From NCBI GenBank assembly GCA_014859985.1, contig JACZKN010000353.1, forward strand, positions 1-7,776: a stretch of DNA of 7,776 bases, written 5' to 3'. Below, piece by piece: positions 1-5,367 of the stretch; the stretch's first letter is position 1; each line of letters starts with the position of its first letter. The position numbers and the translations under genes were made by a program. The stretch comes from Candidatus Krumholzibacteriia bacterium. GTDB taxonomy: Bacteria > Krumholzibacteriota > Krumholzibacteriia > LZORAL124-64-63. The notes under the pieces were generated by a model that was not told where the DNA came from, did no database searches, and saw only the letters and a program-made list of their open reading frames with translations.

Positions 1-53
1 ACGGCGGAGTGCCGGACGGCAGCGCGCAGGCGCGCGGTTCGGGGTCGGGGCAT
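1..53 (-). CDS. Possible 5' end of an unidentified leftward gene, cut by window edge
   Basis: Reading leftward, an ATG at 53-51 is preceded by GGAGA (65-61) at a normal ribosome-binding distance of about 7 bases, and the frame stays open for 17 codons to the window edge (MPRPRTARLRAAVRHSAV). The visible residues are rich in Arg and Ala, which is all that can be said; no family is recognisable. It would lie 120 bp downstream of rlmH in the same orientation. A -10-like TATACT (118-113) lies about 50 bp upstream with no convincing -35 box, so it may have its own promoter or be co-transcribed with rlmH. An alternative ATG at 124-122 is also open to the edge but lacks a Shine-Dalgarno site and encodes a Pro/Thr/Arg-rich stretch typical of chance frames in G+C-rich DNA. 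Confidence 0.33.
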   Translation of the reverse strand, partial: MPRPRTARLRAAVRHSA

Positions 54-79
54 CGTGGCGTCTCCTGGGGCCGCGGCGT

Positions 80-108
80 CGCGGACGGCCGGTCGGTTCG
101 GGTCCGCG
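80..108. repeat. Short inverted repeat (7-bp arms) downstream of rlmH
   Basis: CGCGGAC at 80-86 is perfectly complementary to GTCCGCG at 102-108, with a 15-base loop. On the leftward transcript it lies after the rlmH stop and before the possible start at 53. It has no T-run after it, so it is not a standard intrinsic terminator. It could be a leader stem or a chance G+C-rich pairing. Confidence 0.25.
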
Positions 109-173
109 GGCCAGTATAAGTCATCGTGGCGGCCCGGCCCAGCGCGATCACGCCGGCCCGGCCCTCCCGGGGC

Positions 174-608
174 TCAGGCCCGGTGGTAGGGCCGGCCGCG
201 CAGGATCGTCAGGCCCCGGTAGATCTGTTCGGCCAGCAGCACCCGGGCCATCTCGTGGGTCAGGGTCATGCTCGACAAACACAGGGTCCGGTCCGCGCGT
301 TCCCGGGCGGCGGGTCCCAGGCCGTCCGCGCCGCCCACCAGGAAGGCGATGCTGCCGTGGCGGCCCAGCAGGGCGGCGAACTCCGCGCTGGTCAGGGCCT
401 CGCCGGTCTCCTCCAGGGCCACCACCAGCTCCGAGCCCCGGGCCGAGCCCAGGCGGGCGGCCATGGCGCGACCCTCCCGCTCGGGGTCCATGTCCTTGAT
501 CTCGGACACCTCGACCGGTGCCAGGGGCCGGATCCGCCGCAGGTAGTCGTCCAGCAGCTCGGCCAGGCGGCCGTCCTTCATGCGCCCCACGGCCAGGATC
601 CTCAGCAT
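174..608 (-). CDS. rlmH: 23S rRNA (pseudouridine1915-N3)-methyltransferase RlmH
   Basis: A 144-residue SPOUT-class methyltransferase. The family transfers a methyl group from S-adenosylmethionine to N3 of pseudouridine 1915 in helix 69 of 23S rRNA, acting on assembled 70S ribosomes in the cytoplasm. The N-terminus MLRILAVGRMKDG is typical. The SAM-binding knot is visible as LVGGADGL (residues 90-97) followed by LSSMTLTHEMARVLLAEQIYR (111-131, split here as LSSMTLTHEM and ARVLLAEQIYR), and the C-terminus RGRPYHRA is the family's signature ending. The length is slightly below the usual 155-160. The frame extends upstream to an ATG at 662, but the start at 608 is preferred: GGAGG lies 10 bases upstream (623-619) and homology begins at MLRI. 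It is transcribed away from the nuo operon and shares a 242-bp divergent intergenic region with it. There is no functional link to complex I. Confidence 0.95.
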   Translation of the reverse strand: MLRILAVGRMKDGRLAELLDDYLRRIRPLAPVEVSEIKDMDPEREGRAMAARLGSARGSELVVALEETGEALTSAEFAALLGRHGSIAFLVGGADGLGPAARERADRTLCLSSMTLTHEMARVLLAEQIYRGLTILRGRPYHRA

Positions 609-629
609 CGGCGCCCCGCCTCCGGTCCC

Positions 630-658
630 CCTATAACTCCAAGTGCGGTCTTCCGCAA
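630..658 (-). promoter_or_regulatory. Candidate rlmH promoter
   Basis: On the - strand, TTGCGG (658-653) and TATAGG (635-630) are separated by exactly 17 bases. Both are partial matches to the sigma-70 consensus. Transcription would begin near 623, giving a leader of only about 15 bases that starts at the Shine-Dalgarno site. The -35 box overlaps a small hairpin-type repeat, TGCGG-tctt-CCGCA (644-657). This is inferred from sequence only. Confidence 0.35.
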
Positions 659-669
659 CCAATCACTCC

Positions 670-698
670 TTGACACACTACCATGCCAAATATGTTAT
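670..698 (+). promoter_or_regulatory. Candidate nuo operon promoter
   Basis: A perfect -35 hexamer TTGACA (670-675) stands in the only A+T-rich stretch upstream of nuoA. With a 17-base spacer the -10 is TGTTAT (693-698, 4 of 6 consensus positions); with a 15-base spacer it is TATGTT (691-696, 4 of 6). Transcription would start near 705, giving a leader of about 145 bases before nuoA. The perfect -35 in an otherwise G+C-dominated sequence is the main support; the -10 is imperfect, which would suit an activated or regulated promoter. Confidence 0.5.
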
Positions 699-707
699 TC
701 GCGCGGT

Positions 708-729
708 AGTTGTCGAATTTTCGTCAACT
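708..729. promoter_or_regulatory. Operator-like 22-bp dyad at the predicted nuo transcription start
   Basis: AGTTGTCGAA (708-717) and TTCGTCAACT (720-729) are complementary at 9 of 10 positions around a TT centre; the only mismatch is T713/T724. It lies just downstream of the candidate -10 box, a position from which a bound repressor would block RNA polymerase. The 18-bp core begins TTGT and ends TCAA, the same size and ends as sites of the NADH/NAD-sensing repressor Rex (TTGTGAA-N4-TTCACAA), but the inner bases differ, so the factor is unknown. Confidence 0.45.
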
Positions 730-734
730 CGATT

Positions 735-760
735 GGTCCAGATTAGATTGAGGATGGACC
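735..760. repeat. Second inverted repeat in the nuo leader
   Basis: GGTCCA (735-740) is perfectly complementary to TGGACC (755-760), with a 14-base spacer containing two GATT copies (741-744, 746-749). It lies in the predicted transcribed leader. It may form a stem in the mRNA or be a second protein site. The remainder of the leader (761-850) is G+C-rich, and I see no riboswitch, terminator or credible small gene in it. Confidence 0.25.
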
Positions 761-850
761 GCATCCCGGCCGGGTGCCCCGCGGGTCGCCCCGCCTTCTG
801 CAAGGTGACGGTCCGGGCAGCGCTCCGGGCCAAACGGAAACCGGGATACC

Positions 851-1336
851 ATGACGAACAATCTCCCAGTCGGGGCCGTGGACGTCGGTGTCACCGGGCA
901 CTTCGCGACCGTCCTGGTCTTCGTCCTGGTCGGCTTCGCGTTCGCGGGCCTGGCCCTCGGCGTCGCCAAGCTCCTGCGCCCCAGCGCCCCCAATCCCAAC
1001 AAGCTGACCACCTACGAATGCGGCGAGCTGCCCCGGGGCTCCTCCTGGGTCCGCTTCAACGTGCGCTTCTACCTGATCGCCCTGTTCTTCATCGTCTTCG
1101 ACGTGGAGATCATCTTCCTGTTCCCCTGGGCGGTCGTGTTCAAGCAGCTCTACCCGGTGCCCGGCCTGGGCGCGGTGGTGTTCTGGGAGATGGTCATCTT
1201 CCTGTCGATCCTCTCCCTGGGCCTGGCCTACGTGTGGGTCAAGGGGGACCTGGACTGGGTGAAGAAGCTCATCGAGCGCCCCGGCGGCACCGACCAGGCG
1301 GCCGTGCCGGCCGACGAGGAGGTCACCGCACCGTGA
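851..1336 (+). CDS. nuoA: NADH-quinone oxidoreductase subunit A (NuoA)
   Basis: A 161-residue membrane subunit of complex I that packs against NuoH and NuoJ near the junction of the peripheral and membrane arms. Three membrane spans are visible at about residues 18-40, 72-97 and 107-130. The conserved loop YECGE (55-59) carries the Cys whose accessibility changes with the active state in the mitochondrial homologue ND3. The second span carries the signature FDVEIIFLFPWA (83-94) with the acidic pair Asp84/Glu86. The C-terminal tail after about residue 140 is soluble and longer than in many homologues. The ATG at 851 is chosen because homology begins close to it; only a weak GGGA (843-846) precedes it. 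First gene of the operon; its stop overlaps the nuoB start by four bases. Confidence 0.96.
   Translation: MTNNLPVGAVDVGVTGHFATVLVFVLVGFAFAGLALGVAKLLRPSAPNPNKLTTYECGELPRGSSWVRFNVRFYLIALFFIVFDVEIIFLFPWAVVFKQLYPVPGLGAVVFWEMVIFLSILSLGLAYVWVKGDLDWVKKLIERPGGTDQAAVPADEEVTAP
1317..1322 (+). promoter_or_regulatory. Shine-Dalgarno site fixing the nuoB GTG start
   Basis: A perfect AGGAGG within the 3' end of nuoA lies 10 bases before the GTG at 1333. It selects that start over the in-frame ATG at 1387. Confidence 0.8.
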
Positions 1337-1947
1337 GCAGGGACAGCACCACGCCCCCCGAGGGTTACGACGTCTCCCGCGAGACGATGCTCGATTTCAA
1401 GGTCGACCAGCAACTGCTGGAGGTCGTCGAGACCGACGCCAGGAACTTCATCCTGACCACCGTCGACGAGGTCTTCAACTGGGCCCGGCTCTCGAGCATC
1501 TGGCCCGTGACCTTCGGCCTGGCCTGCTGCGCCATCGAGATGATGGCCACCAGCGCCACCCGCTACGACATCGACCGCTTCGGCGCCGGCGCCTTCCGCG
1601 CCACCCCGCGCCAGGCGGACCTGATGATCGTCTCGGGCACGGTGACGGCGAAGATGGCCAAGCGCCTGAAGCTGATCTACGACCAGATGCCCGAGCCCAA
1701 GTGGGTGATCGCCATGGGCAGCTGCGCCATCGGCGGCGGCCCCTACTTCAAGTACGGCTACCACGTGGTCAAGGGCGTGGACTTCATGGTCCCGGTGGAC
1801 GTCTACGTCCCCGGCTGCCCGCCCCGTCCCGAGGTGCTGCTCGAGGGCCTGATGCGCCTGCAGGACAAGATCCGCGGGCGCAAGGGACGCTTCGTGGCGC
1901 CCAAGTGGGTCCAGGACTACGCCAAGAAGATCCCCTACCGCAAGTAG
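1333..1947 (+). CDS. nuoB: NADH-quinone oxidoreductase subunit B (NuoB), cluster N2 subunit
   Basis: A 204-residue peripheral-arm subunit that binds the terminal [4Fe-4S] cluster N2, which reduces quinone. The four ligands are all present: the adjacent pair Cys65-Cys66 in ACCAIEMM, Cys131 in GSCAIGGG and Cys162 in VPGCPPRPE. The middle segment RYDIDRFGAGAFRATPRQAD (77-96), lining the quinone pocket, is typical. The GTG start forms a GTGA overlap with the nuoA stop and has a perfect Shine-Dalgarno site. This gives about 20 poorly conserved residues before MLDFKVD; an ATG start at 1387 (residue 19) is the alternative. The same frame is open far upstream through nuoA, but that part is a chance reading. 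An 18-bp gap leads to nuoC. Confidence 0.97.
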   Translation: MSRDSTTPPEGYDVSRETMLDFKVDQQLLEVVETDARNFILTTVDEVFNWARLSSIWPVTFGLACCAIEMMATSATRYDIDRFGAGAFRATPRQADLMIVSGTVTAKMAKRLKLIYDQMPEPKWVIAMGSCAIGGGPYFKYGYHVVKGVDFMVPVDVYVPGCPPRPEVLLEGLMRLQDKIRGRKGRFVAPKWVQDYAKKIPYRK

Positions 1948-1965
1948 CGAAAGGGCCGGAGCGAC

Positions 1966-2601
1966 ATGGACCACAAAGCCATCTTTGACCTGCTGGCCGA
2001 GCGGATCGGCGCGGGGGCCATCGCCTTCCACGAGGACCCCATCGAGCCCTGGGCCGAGATCGCCGTGGGCCGCATCGCCGAGGCGTGCCTGTTCCTGCGC
2101 GACGATCCGCGCCTGGCCTTCGACCAGCTGATGTGCCTGTCGGGCCTCGACTGGGACGGCTACGACGAGAACGGCAAGGGCAAGTCCGTGGCGATCCTGG
2201 GCTACCAGGACGACGGCACCCCCGAGCCCGGCGACCGCACCGCCACCGGCGACCTGGGCGTGGCCTACCACCTGTACAGCCACTCCCTGCGCCACAAGTT
2301 CACCCTGCGCGTGCGCATGCCGCGGGACCGGAACGTCGTGCCCACCGTGTCGGGCGTCTGGCCGACGGCCTCCTGGCACGAGCGCGAGGCCTGGGACCTG
2401 GTGGGCATCCGCTTCGGCGGCCACCCGGACCTGCGCCGCATGCTGCTGGAGGAGGACTGGGTGGGCCATCCGCTGCGCAAGGACTACGTGATGCCCGGTT
2501 CCTGGTCCGGCGTGCCCCTGCAGGGCCAGCCCTTCAGCGAGAACCCCTTTGCCCCGGCGGCGCCCGCGCCCGCGGGCGGCGACACCCCGGCGGAGGGCTG
2601 A
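1966..2601 (+). CDS. nuoC: NADH-quinone oxidoreductase subunit C (NuoC)
   Basis: A 211-residue peripheral subunit of the Q module that supports NuoD and NuoB and has no cofactor of its own. The family signature is at residues 139-174: EREAWDLVGIRF, then GGHPDLRRMLLEEDW, then VGHPLRKDY. The upstream strand AYHLYSHSLRHKFTLRVR (100-117) is also typical. Residues about 64-98, between LSGLDWDG and LGVAYHLYS, are longer than the usual short turn and rich in Gly, Asp and Pro, so this looks like a lineage-specific loop insertion. The last about 20 residues are Pro/Ala-rich and probably disordered. It is not fused to nuoD, unlike the E. coli NuoCD protein. GGAG (1958-1961) precedes the ATG; the stop is two bases before the nuoD start. 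Confidence 0.96.
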   Translation: MDHKAIFDLLAERIGAGAIAFHEDPIEPWAEIAVGRIAEACLFLRDDPRLAFDQLMCLSGLDWDGYDENGKGKSVAILGYQDDGTPEPGDRTATGDLGVAYHLYSHSLRHKFTLRVRMPRDRNVVPTVSGVWPTASWHEREAWDLVGIRFGGHPDLRRMLLEEDWVGHPLRKDYVMPGSWSGVPLQGQPFSENPFAPAAPAPAGGDTPAEG

Positions 2602-2603
2602 GC

Positions 2604-3782
2604 ATGGCGATCGAAGCGACCAACGGGAAGAAGGGCTGGGGCGACCAGGACCAGGTGCCGGGCATCAAGAGCGAGCTGCTCGAGCTGAACATGGGCCCGC
2701 AGCACCCCGCCACCCACGGCGTGCTGCGCCTGCTGCTGCACACCGACGGCGAGATCGTCTACAAGGTCACGCCGGTCCTGGGCTACCTGCACCGCTGCGC
2801 CGAGAAGATCGCCGAGGGCGTGGACTACAAGCAGTGGGTCGTCTACACCGACCGCTTCGACTACCTGGCGCCCATGACCTGCAACCACACCTACGTGACC
2901 GCGGTGGAAAAGCTGGGCGGGATCGAGGTCCCGGCCCGCGCCGAGCACCTGCGCATCGCCACGGCCGAGCTCTCGCGCGTCGCCAGCCACCTGATCGCGC
3001 TGGCCACCTTCGGCCTGGACATGGGGGCCTGGACGCCGCTGCTGTACTGCTTCCGCGAGCGCGAGGAGATCCTCAACCTGCTCGAGCGCATCTCCGGCGG
3101 CCGCATGCTCTACAACTACATGGTGCCCGGCGGCGTGCGCTACGACCTGCCCCGGGACAACTGGGTGGCCGACGTCCTCGAGTTCGTCACGATGATGGAG
3201 AAGAAGAAGCTGCCCGACTACAACACCCTGCTGACCTACAACAAGATCTTCATCGAGCGCACCTCCGACGTGGGGATCATCACGCGGGAGGACGCCTTCG
3301 CCTACGGCTGCACCGGGCCGGTGCTGCGGGGCTCGGGCGTCAAGTGGGACTGCCGCCGGGACGACCCGTACTCGCTGTACCACAAGTTCGACTTCGAGAT
3401 CCCCGTGGGCATGGGCGAGATGGGCACCGTCGGCGACTGCTGGGACCGCTACATCGTGCGCGTGCGCGAGATCGAGCAGAGCTGCCGCCTGATCCGGCAG
3501 GCCCTGGAGCAGCTGCCCGAGGGCCCGTACCAGAGCATCGAGCTGAAGAAGCCGGTGCGCGTGCCCGCGGGCGCGGCCTTCACCCGCACCGAGACCGCCA
3601 AGGGCGAACTGGGCCACTACATCGTCGCGGACGGCGGCCAGAAGCCGTTCCGCAACAAGGTGCGCTCCTGCTCCATGTGCAACCTCCAGGTGCTCGAGAA
3701 GATCGGCGTGGGCCTGATGGTGTCCGACCTGGTCGCCACCGTCGGTTCGCTGGACATCGTACTCGGGGAGATCGATCGCTGA
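2604..3782 (+). CDS. nuoD: NADH-quinone oxidoreductase subunit D (NuoD), quinone-site subunit
   Basis: A 392-residue subunit descended from the large subunit of [NiFe] hydrogenases; with NuoB it forms the quinone-binding cavity. The N-terminal loop NMGPQHPATHGVLRL (29-43) carries His38, and YTDRFDYLAPM (81-91) carries Tyr87; these match the quinone head-group ligands His38 and Tyr87 of Thermus Nqo4. The C-terminus GSLDIVLGEIDR is canonical. An oddity is RSCSMCNLQ (354-362), where most homologues read R-A-P-S-F-x-N-L; this gives Cys356-x-x-Cys359. The ATG at 2604 has GGAGGG (2592-2597) six bases upstream. The frame is open upstream through nuoC, but that is a shadow. The stop overlaps the nuoH start by one base (TGATG). 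The NADH-module genes nuoE, F and G, which follow nuoD in many operons, are absent. Confidence 0.97.
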   Translation: MAIEATNGKKGWGDQDQVPGIKSELLELNMGPQHPATHGVLRLLLHTDGEIVYKVTPVLGYLHRCAEKIAEGVDYKQWVVYTDRFDYLAPMTCNHTYVTAVEKLGGIEVPARAEHLRIATAELSRVASHLIALATFGLDMGAWTPLLYCFREREEILNLLERISGGRMLYNYMVPGGVRYDLPRDNWVADVLEFVTMMEKKKLPDYNTLLTYNKIFIERTSDVGIITREDAFAYGCTGPVLRGSGVKWDCRRDDPYSLYHKFDFEIPVGMGEMGTVGDCWDRYIVRVREIEQSCRLIRQALEQLPEGPYQSIELKKPVRVPAGAAFTRTETAKGELGHYIVADGGQKPFRNKVRSCSMCNLQVLEKIGVGLMVSDLVATVGSLDIVLGEIDR

Positions 3783-4831
3783 TGGAAGCCATGTACGCGT
3801 TCTTCATGGACAAGGCCGGCATGGGCCAGGCGGGCGCGCACGTCACGGTCGCCGCCATCATGGCGACGTTGATGTTCATCGTCATGGCCCTCTGCGCCCT
3901 CGTCTTCACCTGGATGGAGCGCAAGGTCGCGGCCTTCCTGCAGAGCCGTTGGGGCCCCATGCGCACCGGCCGCTGGCAGGGCTGGGCCCAGGCGGTCGCC
4001 GACATGCTGAAGATCCTCGGCAAGGAGGACATCATCCCCGCCGAGGCCGACAAGGCCCTGTTCATCTTCGCGCCGCTGCTGGTGCTGCTGGGCTCGCTGC
4101 TGGCCTGGGCGGCGATCCCCTGGGCGCCGGGCTTCGTGGCCGCGGACCTCGACCTGGGGCTGTTCTACATCTTCGCCGTCAGCAGCATGGTGATCATCGG
4201 CATCCTGATGGCGGGCTGGGCCAGCAACAACAAGTGGGCGCTCTACGGCGCGGCCCGCGGCGCCGCCCAGATGGTCAGCTACGAGATCCCGCTGGCCCTG
4301 GCCGCGATCCCCGTGGTCATGTACACGGGCTCGTTGAACACGCAGGACATCGTGATCGCCCAGCAGGGCGGCATCTGGAACTGGTTCATCTTCCGCAACC
4401 CGTTCCTGTTCGTGTCCTTCTTCCTGTACTTCGTCGCCTCGATCGCCGAGACCAACCGCGGCCCCTTCGACATGCCGGAGACGGAGTCCGAGCTGGTCGC
4501 CGGCTACCACACCGAGTACACGGGCATGCGCTTCGCGTTCTTCTTCCTGTCGGAGTACGCCAACCTGTTCCTGGTCTCGATGATCGCGGTGCTGCTGTTC
4601 CTGGGCGGCTGGTGGGCGCCGATCCCGGGGCTCGATTTCCTGCCGGCGGCCCTGACCTTCGTGATCAAGGGCGTGCTGATGGTCTTCCTGAACATGTGGG
4701 TGCGCTGGACGCTGCCGCGCGTGCGCGTCGACCAGCTCATGCACCTGTGCTGGAAGGTGATGATCCCGGCCGCGCTGATCTGCACGGTGGGGGCGGGCCT
4801 GTGGATGATGGCGAGCGGCGCGGCCGGCTAG
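3782..4831 (+). CDS. nuoH: NADH-quinone oxidoreductase subunit H (NuoH)
   Basis: A 349-residue polytopic membrane subunit connecting the quinone cavity to the proton pumps. The first span runs about residues 20-45 and ends in WMERKVAAFLQSRWGP (44-59). The central signature GWASNNKWALYGAARGAAQM (145-164) with VSYE (165-168) is intact. So is the acidic loop AETNRGPFDMPETESELVA (222-240) with GYHTEYTGMRFA (241-252), which forms the quinone tunnel and start of the proton path. The first cytoplasmic loop reads GPMRTGRWQGWAQAVAD (58-74), where many homologues have GPNRVG followed by a GLLQP-type segment. The ATG at 3782 overlaps the nuoD stop, with GGGGAG (3765-3770) upstream; the ATG at 3791 is a possible alternative. 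A 32-bp gap follows before nuoI. Confidence 0.97.
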   Translation: MEAMYAFFMDKAGMGQAGAHVTVAAIMATLMFIVMALCALVFTWMERKVAAFLQSRWGPMRTGRWQGWAQAVADMLKILGKEDIIPAEADKALFIFAPLLVLLGSLLAWAAIPWAPGFVAADLDLGLFYIFAVSSMVIIGILMAGWASNNKWALYGAARGAAQMVSYEIPLALAAIPVVMYTGSLNTQDIVIAQQGGIWNWFIFRNPFLFVSFFLYFVASIAETNRGPFDMPETESELVAGYHTEYTGMRFAFFFLSEYANLFLVSMIAVLLFLGGWWAPIPGLDFLPAALTFVIKGVLMVFLNMWVRWTLPRVRVDQLMHLCWKVMIPAALICTVGAGLWMMASGAAG

Positions 4832-4863
4832 GGCGCGGCGCCGGGACATAAAGAGAGGCGACG

Positions 4864-5367
4864 ATGGTCCAGTACTTCGCGGACATGGTGCAGGCGGTGG
4901 GCTCGGCCCTGCAGGGCATGGGCATCACCATCAAGCACATCTGGACGCGGCCGGTCACGCTCCAGTTCCCGGAGGAGCGCCAGGTCATGCCCGAGCGCTT
5001 CCGCGGCTTCGTCCACAACGACATGGCGAAGTGCGACGCGTGCAACATCTGCGCGAAGCTCTGCCCGGTGGACTGCATCTACATAGTGACCGAGGGCAAG
5101 GGCAAGGACCGCCTGATGACGCGGTACGCCATCGACTACAACAAGTGCATCTGGTGCTCGCTCTGCACCGAGAACTGCCACACCGGCTCGATCACCATGA
5201 GCCACGACTACGACCATTCGGTCTACGACCGGCGCTCGCTGGTCTACGAGTTCATGGATCCGAACGTGGCGAAGATCCCCTGCCACCGCCAGACCCGCAT
5301 CGAGCAGGGCTGGTGGGTGGAGCCCAAGGACGACAAGGACGAGGGCGGCAAAGGAGACGACGCGTGA
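4864..5367 (+). CDS. nuoI: NADH-quinone oxidoreductase subunit I (NuoI), 2x[4Fe-4S] ferredoxin-type
   Basis: A 167-residue peripheral subunit that relays electrons to N2 through clusters N6a and N6b. The first ferredoxin motif is CDACNICAKLCP (57-68; Cys57, 60, 63, 67), followed by Cys71 in PVDCIYI. The second is CIWCSLCTENCH (95-106; Cys95, 98, 101, 105). All eight expected ligands are present, but the Pro that normally follows the last Cys of the second motif is His106. The N-terminal amphipathic segment (about 1-30) anchors the protein at the membrane, and PERFRGF (43-49) is typical. The C-terminal tail is highly charged (about 155-167). GAGAGG (4853-4858) lies five bases before the ATG. 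The stop overlaps the nuoJ start. Confidence 0.96.
   Translation: MVQYFADMVQAVGSALQGMGITIKHIWTRPVTLQFPEERQVMPERFRGFVHNDMAKCDACNICAKLCPVDCIYIVTEGKGKDRLMTRYAIDYNKCIWCSLCTENCHTGSITMSHDYDHSVYDRRSLVYEFMDPNVAKIPCHRQTRIEQGWWVEPKDDKDEGGKGDDA
5351..5356 (+). promoter_or_regulatory. Shine-Dalgarno site fixing the nuoJ GTG start
   Basis: AAGGAG inside the end of nuoI is seven bases before the GTG at 5364. It supports that start over internal ATGs well inside the first conserved spans. Confidence 0.75.

Noticed and set aside
130..164. 11-bp direct repeat CGGCCCGGCCC at 130-140 and 154-164 as a possible iteron or CRISPR-like unit
   Set aside because: Only two copies, low-complexity G+C sequence, and no further units in the window.
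609..662. N-terminal extension of RlmH to an ATG at 662
   Set aside because: RlmH homology starts at MLRI (608), which has GGAGG at proper spacing. The extension would also run through the candidate promoter.
126..746. 206-residue + strand frame opposite rlmH
   Set aside because: It is antisense to a clear RlmH, and its composition (Gly, Ala, Gln, His, Arg rich) is typical of shadow frames in G+C-rich DNA. It has no Shine-Dalgarno site or family motif.
754..850. Small leader peptide starting at ATG 754
   Set aside because: The GAGG abuts the start codon, so spacing is wrong for a ribosome-binding site. The frame simply runs on as the nuoB-frame shadow with no stop before nuoA.
643..1332. 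N-terminal extension of the nuoB frame back through nuoA
   Set aside because: The frame is open because of high G+C, but it overlaps all of nuoA with low-complexity Arg/Pro/Gly sequence. The GTG at 1333 has a perfect ribosome-binding site and homology begins after it.
2484..3617. 377-residue - strand frame inside nuoD
   Set aside because: Antisense shadow rich in His, Val, Gln and Ala, with no motif; NuoD on the + strand is unambiguous.
2549..3781. Long + strand frame through nuoD that continues into nuoH
   Set aside because: Only the part from 3782 is NuoH. The upstream part is the +1 shadow of nuoD with Arg/Pro/Ala/His-rich sequence, not a fusion.
4832..4863. GGCGCC-containing gap between nuoH and nuoI as a terminator
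   Set aside because: The self-complementary segment is very short and has no T-run. The following gene has a good ribosome-binding site and clearly continues the operon.
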